Position numbers and translations under genes: made by a program. Below are positions 11,334 through 21,159 of a DNA stretch of 64,000 bases, in pieces (positions within the stretch are counted from its first letter, which is position 1; the number at the start of each line of letters is the position of its first letter). The notes below the pieces were generated by a model. It was not told the DNA's origin, did no database searches, and saw only the letters and a list, made by a program, of their open reading frames with translations. Source of the stretch: Leuctra nigra (Eukaryota; Arthropoda; Insecta; Plecoptera; Leuctridae); NCBI GenBank assembly GCA_934045905.1, contig OW203769.1, positions 31,871,345-31,935,344 on the forward strand, given 5' to 3'.

Positions 11334-12082
11334 GCATGTCGTAGGTCTACAGTCTCACGCAGTAGCGCGACAGAATGTTGCCAAGTCGAGTGCAAATTGC
11401 CGCGAAGTGATAGCGGACTTAGCAAATATTAACCGAGTTGATAACACAAGGTACTGGAATTTATCAGTTCACGTTGAATCTAAATCTTGAGCGAGACTTT
11501 CGGAAACTCGGTCGATGATTTTTTTTTATTATTTGATATGTGAAGTGGTACTACATTAATACATTTTCTAAATCGCTCTCCAGACAATTTTTAATTTTCC
11601 TGGATAGTTCGCGAAATTCGACGAAAATTAGTAAAATATGACAAAATGTAAGTCTTGATGACCTTGCTTGACATTGACAAACACGTTCAACCAATCAGAT
11701 AGGTAATTATGTTCAAAAACAGCAACTCATTAAGTTTACGTGCAAACTTAAGCCGGGATAAGAAACTGTGTTATAGGAAACTATAAACTAAGGAGAACCC
11801 GATACCGAAGCACAATAGTACAAATACTCTCGCTTTATTCTATTTCCCTGTGCACTGCGTTGTACTTGAGAAGTAACCGCCTGATTGCACTTTTCTATTC
11901 CACAGTAATGAACTCGTTATCAAGTCACTTCGCATTGTCTAATGCTTTCCGTTGACCTTGAGCAGCAGGTAGATGTCGATAACCCAGTTGATTTACACAC
12001 GAGTAGCACGTGACCTTCGCTTGCATCATCTCCATTCTGACGGGACACATGCAGTCAACCGGGCATCGAACCCGCCTGGACC
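11334..12082. other. Intergenic DNA, no feature seen
   Basis: AT-rich. No ORF with coding character, repeat array or inverted repeat was recognised. Confidence 0.4.
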
Positions 12083-12181
12083 AGATGAGAACTATCTTGT
12101 CACGGTGACAAGCTTCTCATCTCAATGTTATTCACGGTCTTCTAGGGTCTTGTCACCGTGATAAGAAAGTTCTCATTTGAT
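12083..12181. mobile_element. Small hairpin element (about 100 bp)
   Basis: Ends ATGAGAACTATCTTGTCACG and, inverted, CCGTGATAAGAAAGTTCTCAT. Each arm carries a TTGTCAC(C/G)GTGA block, and the left arm itself holds the palindrome CTTGTCACGGTGACAAG (one central mismatch). MITE-like. Confidence 0.6.
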
Positions 12182-12629
12182 GTGATCGCACCCCAAGCGA
12201 ACAAGCGACGAGTCGTCATAGATAGGTAATCCAAAAGCAATCGGAACCAAGGGAAGTATAACATCACAATTTCACGACTTAAGAATTAAGATTAGACTAT
12301 AGGCAGCGTGTTTAGACTGTAGATAGCGCTGCTAAAAGTACAGACAGAGCCACCTAAGCGTGGGAAGGAAGCTTACCTTTGGCAAGGCGTCCAAGTCGCT
12401 GCAGTTATACGTTATGTTGCTGCACATATTACGCATTATCACTCCTTAAAATTTACACAAGTTTATCAAATGTTTATTCGCCTACAAAATATTAATAATA
12501 AAGTGTTTACAATTTCACTGAACCTGATCACAATATTAATTTGCGCGACTTGGTTCTGATTCCGCAATATTTTAAGTAGGTAGGTACATTTGTTGATATT
12601 TGATCGGTTGCTAGGTCACGGCCAATGAG
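12182..12629. other. Intergenic DNA, no feature seen
   Basis: Nothing beyond AT-rich unique-looking sequence. A pair of similar short segments (12296-12335, TAGACTGTAGATAGCGCTGC) was noted but not interpreted. Confidence 0.35.
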
Positions 12630-12639
12630 AAATGAAACA

Positions 12640-12934
12640 GTTGAAGATCATTCCCACAAATGTTGCTTATTTCTTTCACTCGTGGCGCTGGGGGTATGAA
12701 CACTCGGTGCCCATAGATAGAATAATGTTGGCGAGTCGGCAACTTTTTGTTTCTCATCTGCAAGAGGCGCCGGTCCGGGGGAGTCTGGGCCCGGTGGGAC
12801 AGAGGGCGAGGCCGGCCCGAGGACGGACGGCCCACAATCTCAAGGGAGGGCATGAGGCTGTCAATCATTCACTGATCAACACAAACCCCACCTAGCGCTA
12901 AAGTACACGGCTACCTGGGGGGGGGGGGGGGGGG
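12640..12934. mobile_element. GC-rich retroelement-like 3' fragment ending in G18
   Basis: GC-rich block with GGCCGGCCCGAGGAC and CAATCTCAAGGGAGGGCATG. It resembles 34000-34350 (AAGGCCGGCCCGAGGGGAGG, CAAATTCAAGGGAGGACATG) and both end near a CCCCACC...GCGCTAA segment. The G tract at 12917-12934 has 18 residues. The shared GC-rich organisation suggests the 3' part of a retroelement, but no reverse-transcriptase domain is present. Confidence 0.45.
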
Positions 12935-13188
12935 TCACATTATTACATAACATTTCTTGTCCGCTTCTGTGCCTCTTATCGTAAACTTCTTGTGCAAGAT
13001 ATTTCATTAGGTAGGTAAATCACAGTGCCGGAATTTAGTGTTTTTATCCTCCTTCTTCCATTTCCATCATTTACATTAGTTTAGACTCCTCTTCCTCGAT
13101 CCTTAGTCCTTATCATAGGAAAAGTTGTTTGAATGTGGTGGGGGGTGAAGAGGAGAAAGACAGCTATCCTACTTATTTGGCACGATTG

Positions 13189-13357
13189 TACACCCAACAA
13201 ATTTGATAAACGGTTTTCGAAAGAAATGGATTGCTGAAATAATGTGATGGCATCATCCTCTGATTTCATTGATAATAACGAGTGACTTATTGTCAAGGAA
13301 CCCGACCAGCAGCCAATCCGTTTTGTTCAAATACCGTTTTATGATTTGTTGGGTGTA
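13189..13357. mobile_element. Family E MITE (169 bp)
   Basis: Inverted termini TACACCCAACAAAT and ATTTGTTGGGTGTA, followed inside by the family E AAACGGT...TTT(G/C)(A/G)AA block. It shares GGATTG and TCTGATTTCATTGATAATAA with the 10278-10492 copy. Confidence 0.78.
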
Positions 13358-14040
13358 GTGTAGCTATGCTCTTTTTTCCTACAGTAGCACAATCCATCCT
13401 TAATTTATTTATCGATTTGTTTCAACATCATGGACTAGTGGAATTCTATTATAAACTAGAATAGAATGTATAAGTAGAATTCAAAAATAAAGTCGTTTAC
13501 GGTCACTCCAATGAAACTAAACGGCAATCTCGAATCAACTTTATGTGAACTTGGGGTCAGTTTTTCAATATTCTGCTAAAACCAACGCAGTCATTCTATA
13601 TTAGTTGTTGCCATGCCAATACAGTCCCAATCAACCGTTTAAAAGTTAGCAGATTATTGAAAGACCGCTGTTTGAACAGAAATAAATTATTGTACAAAGA
13701 GCACAGTTTAGTGGTCCGATTTCCATGGTAAAGAGTTGGCTATAATTCACTAATGAAGTTGGCACTTAATGAGCCGTCACGTGTTACTGTTCCTGACCTA
13801 TATCCACATGAGACGATTTGTTGTACCGCAAATAAACATCACAACACCTGTTTTCACGGGTTCAAGCGCCGGGACATCCGACCGTTCATGCACGCTCGGG
13901 GGTTCGCGACGAATCACTACTCGACCGGACACCCGAGCGTGGGGTGAAACATGACAGACGACCGGGGGTCCGCGACATGTAGACTTCATTCCTTGGCGAC
14001 GTTGAAAATGATAATTGATGATATCTTAGGTACCTCAAAA
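13358..14040. other. Intergenic DNA with GC-rich patch
   Basis: 13855-13990 is GC-rich and carries inverted CACCCGAGCGTG/CACGCTCGGGGG-like segments. No gene or element boundaries were recognised. Confidence 0.35.
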
Positions 14041-14164
14041 GTAGAAGGGCGGAAGTCCATTTCAATGATTCTTGAGATGAGCTCAAAAACTGACATCAGC
14101 TAAATTCCAAAAGTATGCAACGCAATAATCGAGTACCTACCTAAATGGACTTCCGCCCTTCTAC
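14041..14164. mobile_element. Short MITE, family G, copy 2 (124 bp)
   Basis: Inverted termini GTAGAAGGGCGGAAGTCCAT and ATGGACTTCCGCCCTTCTAC match perfectly over 20 bp. Related to 4396-4526. Confidence 0.8.
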
Positions 14165-14226
14165 CTCTTGATGCTCAGATATTAATGATCACTACAAGCA
14201 CTTCGTTGAGTATCATTATAATTCAT

Positions 14227-14907
14227 TTAGTCCAGTCAAATCAAGCTTAAAAATGTCCAAACCCAAAACAAATTGCAACATTTGGTTTTTTGGTGTCATT
14301 CTCTTCTGAAAAATGCCCTCTACAAATATCCAAAATCCGCCAAAATCCGCGCACCGGAAGTACTTTTTAATCACTGTTTAATTTAATTTCCCATGTTAAT
14401 TTCATCTTGCAAAAAAAACTTTTTTCATGTAACTCCGATTTTGACGAAACTTAGGAGAATTGTTCACCATCCTAAATAAAACAAATAGCTCTCTTAGCGT
14501 TTTTCTCTAAATCTTATCGTTTGGGAAATATGGACCTCGCAAAACGTCAAATTACACTCAAAGTGGCCGAAATCGTCGAAAACTGACTAAAATATGACTT
14601 TTCGATGGGCAATATTTCCCAAACGATAAGATTTAGAAAAAACGCTCGGAAAGCTTTTTGTGTTCTTTTAGGATAGTGAACAATTCTGCCAAGTTTCGTC
14701 AAAATCGGAGTTACATGAAAAAAATTATTTTTTGCAAGATGAAATTAACATGGGAATTTAAATTAACAGTGATTAAAAAGTACTTCCGGTGCGCGGATTT
14801 TGGCGGATTTTGGATATGTTGTAGAGGGCATTTTTCTGAAGAGAATGACACCAAAAAACCAAATGTTGCAATTTGTTTTGGGTAAATCTCTCATTTGACT
14901 GGACTAA
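14227..14907. mobile_element. 681-bp foldback element
   Basis: Two arms of roughly 300 bp are near-perfect reverse complements. The outer ends read TTAGTCCAGTCAAAT and ATTTGACTGGACTAA. Internal matched blocks include AAATCTTATCGTTTGGGAAA at 14511-14530 and its mirror near 14616-14635. Only about 80 bp lie between the arms. A 75-codon ORF (14658-14885) is just one arm read through and is not a gene. No transposase. Confidence 0.88.
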
Positions 14908-15106
14908 TTATGCTTCTACGCATTAATGTTTCATTGCAAATTGCAGATGACGCAATAAACAAAACAAAATCTATTTCTGTAGTACAAAATGAACTGCCTA
15001 TTATACCTACCTATAATACCTAATGTAATTAATAAAAATAAAAAAAAAAACTGTCTGGATACTAATGTCATGTAATATTCATTTTCAATTGCGATTCAAA
15101 TCCAAT

Positions 15107-15368
15107 TCGAGAAAATAAGGAACATGACTGTCCTCTGGTGGATTCTTTGGTACTATGATAATGGCGGTTGTAAAGGGTTTATTTATGTAAATAAATGATA
15201 TAAAATTTGCTTTAGTTGTTTGTTATGGCTGAAAAAGTAAACTTGTAACTAAATCTACATTTAATTTGTTTCTCCTTTTTCACTGCCTTGTGGAAACACG
15301 AACATCAAAACAAAAAAGTGCATATAAAAATTTTCCTGCCAGAAGTGGCTCCATCACGTATCGCTTAT
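15107..15368. repeat. Family J dispersed repeat, copy 2
   Basis: Second copy of the segment at 9734-10018, with the same order of blocks (TTCGAGAAAATAAGGAACA, CTCTGGTGGATT, CAGAAGTGGCTCCATCACGT). Confidence 0.6.
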
Positions 15369-16440
15369 TTGTTCGACATCCGATCCTTTTAGAATTAGGA
15401 AGTTTAGTAATCTCTTGTGGTTTTGGCAGTATGATTATCTCGGATCTAACGGTACCTGGACAAAGCCGTGTGCCAGGTAGAAACCTGACAGCTGAAGGCG
15501 GGAGAATTATCATTCGGCTTATCTACTCCAAGGCGCCAAACAGCGATCTATCACGTTGTATATTTCCATTGACAATCTCACACCGTGACAACAATACAAA
15601 TGCAAACGAGTTGAAAAAAGTGTCAAATCAAGGAACGATATTTTGTAGGGAGTTTGTTTCCACTTCATCTATTTATAGCACCGATACAAGACACGTCATG
15701 TGGATTTCTGGAAAATTAAACTATTGCTCATTTATAATAACGTGATTTTTTTAGGACCTATGCTAACTGGACTGATTTGGTAGTTAGGTATTAGGTACAA
15801 TCCTTTACAATGCGATTGCGACAACCTAGCTGACATTGACATATTATTTCATTGTTAAAATATGGAACGAAGTTTTGAAAAGTTAGATTCGTTGCTAAAA
15901 TGGAATGAATGCATTTTTAAACGCGCCAAATTGAATGAGTGTAACAAAATGGCTCCATTTCCGTAAAATCGACAAATTTAGTAATTTACCTACATCGTCC
16001 AAGACGAATCTATGATGCAACGCCCACCCAAAATGCAATGATGAGAATAACTTATGACTTGTCCCCAGTGAATAGCCAAACAAATATAGATCGGTTGGTA
16101 AAGGCGTAGACATTCAACACTACAAGGGTAAAAAGAGCAAGCAGAACGAAAAATCAATAGCTCGTCGCCAAAGTGGGTTAGAAACCATCGGACAACCACT
16201 AAATCGGTTGTTTTTAACCGTGACAATGAGATATAATTGCAATTTGAAGCTATTTCGTTTGAAATCAAGCTTCAAAGTCGGTTTTTACGACACGGAAATG
16301 AGGAAATCCTGTGAAGAAGACACGTGCGGAATGGTGTGTGGCGGCTCCTCGGCCAACCGCGCACGGATTACGTTGTTAATTCGCTGCGAATAAACCGATT
16401 TGTGGCACCAAAAGGTATCAAAACGTAGATGAACCTTGGT
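15369..16440. other. Intergenic DNA, uncertain ORF
   Basis: An open plus-strand frame of 159 codons runs 15266-15745, but its first third lies in repeat J and no domain is recognisable. It is not called as a gene. A second short frame at 16208-16393 ends CGG(S)SANRARITLLIRCE, also without a recognised domain. Confidence 0.35.
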
Positions 16441-16449
16441 AGTACCGCA

Positions 16450-16655
16450 TTATTGCCTAATTGAATGGTATTTGTACTCACGTTTGGTAATTTGCAAGCT
16501 GGAAGAAATCTCCAACAAACGGCGGGCAGACGAGAAGTTTTCACACTCCACTGTGGTAATCGAAACTCGAACCATGCCGAAGTCGAGTCGAGCCTGCGCA
16601 CTAATCAATGTTTTCAATTTCGCACACGAGCACGCGAGCGCCATCTGTACTGATC
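16450..16655 (-). other. Possible first exon (unproven)
   Basis: A GC-richer block reads on the minus strand from an initiator-like TCAGTAC (16648-16654) through an ATG (16644) and about 54 codons. It then meets a donor-like GTGAGTAC after ACCAAAC. A possible acceptor, TTTATTCGCAG, lies about 90 bp further along, but joining there gives an early stop. It could be a 5' exon of an unseen transcript or chance. No protein family recognised. Confidence 0.22.
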
Positions 16656-16659
16656 AGGA

Positions 16660-17020
16660 TGTACTAGCTTCCTCGGTAAAGTGGGTAAAGTAGTTCAAAC
16701 TTTGGAACTTAATTAGCATCAGCAATGCTGAGTGCTGGATCTTTGTTTGCATCTTTGCACAGATTTGCGGTATACCGCGTTAAACTTGGTGCTTTCAAAC
16801 CAAACATATTGTAACTTTGTGCGACAGGTTTTAAAAGGCCTGGTTTCGATGTATTTAATGTTAAAATATTTCAGAGAAAAATATATAGTTTGAATAAAAT
16901 GATTCCTTCAATTCCTAATTATTTACCTATAGATATCATGTGAGGAGAGTTTGATAAAACTGGACAGATTCAATTTTAAGGTCAGAACAGAATGTTTAGA
17001 CTTGATATAGTGTTTTCGAG
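16660..17020. other. AT-rich spacer
   Basis: No feature recognised before the satellite that starts near 17025. Confidence 0.4.
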
Positions 17021-17024
17021 CATC

Positions 17025-17727
17025 TGGCTGATGTATTGAGGACGCCGTCAAGAGGGTGGTGTATTTACTCGTTGATTATTGCGAGAAATCTTCATCTTTC
17101 GGTATGTGATTGTTACTTGTTTGTTACTTTTACTTGATTTTGTTGTACAATCATCTGCTGATGTATTGATGATGCCGTCAAGAGGGTGGTGTATTTACTC
17201 TTTGATTATTGCGAGAAATCTTCATCTTTCGGTATGTGATTGTTACTTTTACTTGATTGTGTTGTACAATCATCTGCTGATGTGTATTGATGATGCCGTC
17301 AAGAGGGTGGTGTATTTACTCGTGAATTATTGAGAAAAATCTCCTTCTTTATGTATGTGATCGTTACTTTTACTTGATTGTGTTGTACAAACATCTGCTG
17401 ATGTGTATTGATGATGCCGTTAAGAGGGTGGTGTATTTAATCGTTGATTATTGCGAGAAATCTTCATCTTTCGGTATGTGATCGTTACTTTTACTTGATT
17501 GTGTTGTACAAACATCTGCTGATGTGTATTGATGATGCCGTCAAGAGGGTGGTGTATTTAATCGTTGATTATTGCGAGAAATCTTCATCTTTCGGTATGT
17601 GATTGTTACTTTTACTTGATTGTGTTGTACAATCATCTGCTGATGTGTATTGATGATGCCGTCAAGAGGGTGGTGTATTTACTCGTGAATTATTGAGAAA
17701 AATCTTCTTCTTTAGGTATGTGATTGT
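17025..17727. repeat. About 120-bp satellite, about 6 units
   Basis: Each unit carries CATCTGCTGATGTGTATTGA, GATGCCGTCAAGAGGGTGGT and GGTATGTGATTGTTACTTTT. Unit starts fall near 17025, 17152, 17272, 17392, 17513 and 17634. The array is broken at 17728 by a Helentron-like insertion and resumes at 18634. Part of a further unit lies at 18798-18860, and a diverged single copy at about 18930-18965. Confidence 0.9.
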
Positions 17728-18633
17728 TGAGCGAGCGAAGCGAGCGTCTCCTTTTGGCTCTTTTGGCACGGACCTCTGTTTTTTTTTTGTTTTTTTTTAT
17801 TTTGTTTTTGTTTTTGGCTGCTAATAGCCGATACACAGGTCGCACCGTTTCACCGATCGATCTGAAATTTTGCACACATGTAAAACCAACCTTCTCTGTT
17901 TGCAGACCCTAATTTTTTTGAAATCCATTCATTGGTTGAAATTTAAATAAACATCTCCTGATAGGCTGAAAAATGAAAATGGACTTCGACAAATGTGATC
18001 GACCTTATATTTTGCATGGTCATTAGGACCAACATTGTCTCTTATTTTACAAATTTTCAGCCGAATCCTCCCCTTGGTTAAAATTTAAAAAAATATTTCA
18101 TGCGCTTTTTGAAATTTAAACCAGAACCGTGTGACCGATCAACTTAAAATTTTGCATGGTCATCGGGTCCAACATTAGGCTATCTGTATTTTTGACAATT
18201 TTCAGACTAAACTGTGTTTAAATTCAAAAGTTATCGACAGTTTACGGATATTTTGCGTGTTGGCTATCATATTTCTCGAATTTCATATTTCACGGAATCT
18301 TCGAATCTTCACTTCAAGGTTGTTAGAGCAGAAACTTTCAAACGTATTATGAAACTGATATGACCGTTTAACATTTTTTTGAACGATATCCTGTGATTTT
18401 TGGAAATTAACAAGGAATCGTTCAATCATAAAGGTTCAATCGATCATCCTAAAACTTTGCGTGGTTATTGGGACCAATATTTTAGGAATTGTTGGAGATT
18501 TTCATACAAGTCTGTGACGAAATTCAAGAATTATTGGCTTTTAAGGACATTTTCGATAAACATAATTTCGGTTCGAGGTGTTGCGCGTATCCGTGCTCGC
18601 TCATCAACGCGTTACTCAGAGCGTTTTCCTAGT
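17728..18633 (-). mobile_element. Helentron-like element (family B), copy 1, 906 bp
   Basis: On the plus strand it starts TGAGCGAGCGAAGCGAGCG and ends GAGCGTTTTCCTAGT. The intact satellite unit gives the empty site GATTGTTACTTTTAC, so the insertion lies exactly between two T residues (equivalently a 2-bp TT duplication). Near the CTAG end are a palindrome AACGCGTT and CGCTC...GAGCG, which can pair. GCTCGCTCA near one end is inverted relative to TGAGCGAGC at the other. A CTAG end, T^T target and subterminal inverted repeat resemble Helentron-associated (HINE) elements. It has no coding capacity. Strand is given relative to the ACTAGG-first copies. Confidence 0.8.
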
Positions 18634-18870
18634 TACTTTTACTTGATTGTGTTGTACATCAGCCAGCGTCATCAGCGTCAGCGTTACATCGTTACATCGT
18701 CAGCGTTACATTATAACACATTATAATGTGTTATAACACATTATAACTTTGCTGAATCTTTGTGTTCTACCCTCTGAGCCAAATCCCGCAGGTTTCAACA
18801 CATCTGCTGATGTGTATTGATGACACCGTCAAGAGGGTGGTGTATTTACTCGTGAATTATTTAAAATAAG
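18634..18870. repeat. Resumed satellite interrupted by a second insertion
   Basis: The array resumes (TACTTTTACTTGATTGTGTTG) after the Helentron-like element. It is then interrupted by 18657-18797, which holds CAGCGT(T)ACATCG repeats, a TTATAACACATTATAATGTG foldback and a 48-bp segment with an inverted partner at 20537. Satellite sequence (CATCTGCTGATGTGTATTGA) returns at 18800. Confidence 0.7.
18751..18798 (-). repeat. 48-bp segment with inverted copy at 20537-20584
   Basis: The reverse complement contains TTGGCTCAGAGGGTAGAAC, a box-A-like motif (TGGCTCAGAGG). The partner at 20537-20584 matches 47 of 48 bases in opposite orientation. The pair may be termini of one element of about 1.8 kb or two SINE-head fragments. 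Confidence 0.6.
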
Positions 18871-19868
18871 CTACAACCTGAAGTATAATAAGTTGAATAA
18901 TTTCTTTTATATACTTCCCATTATTGAACAAGCATCGGCTGATCACATTGAGGACGCCGTCATAAGGTTAGTCTGAATCTATGATTACTTCAATACTTCT
19001 CTTATCATAAATCTGAGCTAATCCTAGATATGTTAGATGTCAAGATGGTGCATTTTAATTGATGGCTGTAGATAATTTTTGCGGTGTTCGTATCTGGAGA
19101 AAATGTCGTGCTTTGTTGTTGGTACCTTGCTGATAAGTCACTGCCAATGTCATGCTGCTGGATGCGTGACCTTGTGACCCCACTTCAAGTTCAACCCTCT
19201 TTCACTTGATCCATCACGTCAGAGTTGAACAGTCGTCGTGCAGTGACAGTCCAGGTTTGTGCGATATTTTTACATGCATCTATTTTCTTTTATCAAGCTT
19301 CAAGTCGATCATGAGTCGAGCGAAAGATTAGGTTTTGTTCGATATGGCAGAAATGCGGGTTTCAGTTCTAGATGAAGGGATTGAAAATTATAGAATATGC
19401 GTTGTGTACTAATTAGTAGATTGTTGATAGATATAGTTATATCTGTAAGGATTGTCTAATTGTAGAAATGAAATCGTATCATTTTATTTATTTATTATTA
19501 TCATATAAAAATGTGTAAAAATGTGAAAATGTTTCAGTTGTGTCAATGTTTCAAATTTTTTCGATTTGTACAATGCTTTTGGCTACATTTGCCAGGCGAC
19601 AACCAATCAAATCACATCTCTAGAACGGAACGACCACTGGCACTAAATATCTGTTTCTGGATTTAAAAGATAATTTAAATATTAACCCTAAATTCAAAAT
19701 TGGTGTAACTGTATTTACGATAGAATTTTACGATTGTCCCACGGCCATGCTTCCAACTTCAAGGCCGAAATGCCTCGTCATGATATCATCAATAATAGGC
19801 GTTAATAATACCGGGTGGCGCAAAATAACCGCCCTCTGTTGAGGTCACTTCATCCAAACAACTTATTA
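18871..19868. other. Intergenic DNA with diverged satellite remnant
   Basis: 18930-18968 reads GCATCGGCTGATCACATTGA then GGACGCCGTCATAAG before GTTAGT, a diverged single copy of the nearby satellite unit. No gene was found in the rest. Confidence 0.35.
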
Positions 19869-20175
19869 GGCTGCAAACAAACGGGGCGTTTTTTTCATGC
19901 TCAGACGCGGCATGAAAAAAACCGCGACGTTTTTCTTGGTCGAACACACGGGGCGTGCAAGACGCGACGGCTTTAGAAGCTGTCAAGGTCAGCTGTACAA
20001 AAACGTCGCGTGAAATGCACGCCCGTGTGGTTGAAGCATTTGAATCAATGTGTTACATTTTAACGACTTCCGGGGTGGGCTTGAAAATAAACCTGACATG
20101 TCGCGTCTGGCCGGCGTGGGAAAATACGCCTCGTGTGTTCTGTTCGCTCCCATACGACTCAATGCTACCTATCAT
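19869..20175. mobile_element. ACACACGGGGCG-type MITE, copy 2
   Basis: Starts GGCTGCAAACAAACGGGGCG and ends around TCGCTCCCATACGACTCAAT. It includes a single TTGGTCGAACACACGGGGCG unit (19938-19957) followed by AGACGCGACGG and AAAACGTCGCGTGAAAT. The same order, with the unit amplified, is found at 55165-55983. Confidence 0.7.
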
Positions 20176-20204
20176 CTCGGCGTTCGAAAGCTTCGGCTGG
20201 GCAT

Positions 20205-20410
20205 TAAAAATAAAAATAAAAAATAAAATAAAAATAAAGCCTGGCGCATTGTTTTTGCACCGTCATGTTGACTTCTTCCTTCTTCTCCTTCATCATCATC
20301 TTCTTCTTCCTTCTTTCTATCGTCGTCTCCTTGGTCGACATCTTCTTTTTATGTTGCCCCCTCCTTGACACAATGCGCCAAGCTTTATTTTTATTTTTTT
20401 TACTTTTAAT
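20205..20410. repeat. Hairpin with low-complexity interior
   Basis: AATAAAGCCTGGCGCATTG (20233-20251) and CAATGCGCCAAGCTTTATTT (20369-20388) form inverted arms. Between and outside them are AAATAAAA and CTTCTTC simple repeats. Confidence 0.55.
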
Positions 20411-20536
20411 TTTTTTTTAATTTAATTTTAAATATTTTTTTTATTTGTATTTTAAGTTATGTAAAAAAAATGTTTTTAAATTGATTTTGTTAACGTTTTT
20501 AAAATTTGAATACTTTCTATTTTTCGTTTTAAATGA

Positions 20537-20584
20537 TTGAAACCTGCGGGATTTGGCTCAGAGGGTAGAACACAAAGAATCAGC
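20537..20584 (+). repeat. Inverted partner of 18751-18798
   Basis: See 18751-18798. It reads GGATTTGGCTCAGAGGGTAG on the plus strand. Confidence 0.6.
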
Positions 20585-21158
20585 AATATTATAATCTGTT
20601 TATTACAAAGAAAATAAATGTTCATTGATGTGAAAGGAGCAATCAAAATTATTATGTATAATATTACGTTCGATACGTCAGCCGTAGTGATGATGTCGCC
20701 TTGCGTGAAGTAAACAGTAGATGGCGTTGACCCTCGAGCAGTAGGTCTATTGAACTCCTGTTCAACAGCAGTTGAGTGACCGGATATGTCACCCCTTCAG
20801 TCGCGATGTGATGATGTCTGGGTAACCCCTTTGGTTACCAGGACGTCCAGCAGTCTGTGCACAAGGAGTGACCTCCTCGGGCAGTTGGTTCAAGTTGGCT
20901 CAGGCTGATGACGCTCGTGGCTGCAGACTCGTCGGATCCTCCCGGAGTGTGCAAGTCACTGACTTTAATACTTTTATATGTTGAAAAACTTGAAACTGTT
21001 CAGTTGATCACTGATAAACGAAAATTGTAATGCGATACTATATGCCTCTGCATTTTGGCTTGAAGATTGATTTTATTAATTTTTAAGTTTGTACAAAATG
21101 TTACTTTACGTTTAATGGTCTTGATCACGTCGGCACTGTCCCGTTGAAGTTATACTAT
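20585..21158. other. Intergenic DNA, no gene seen
   Basis: 20700-20960 is richer in GC than its flanks but has no open frame of note or recognised repeat. Confidence 0.35.
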
Positions 21159-21159
21159 A

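Noticed and set aside
10728..11432. Plus-strand ORFs of 142-234 codons with STPRLHHVY repeats
   Set aside because: Produced by the 11-bp satellite in all three frames. No start context, splice sites or non-repeat domain.
15266..15745. 159-codon ORF as a gene
   Set aside because: Its first third is dispersed repeat J. I see no signal peptide, domain or splice support, and codon use is AT-rich like non-coding DNA.
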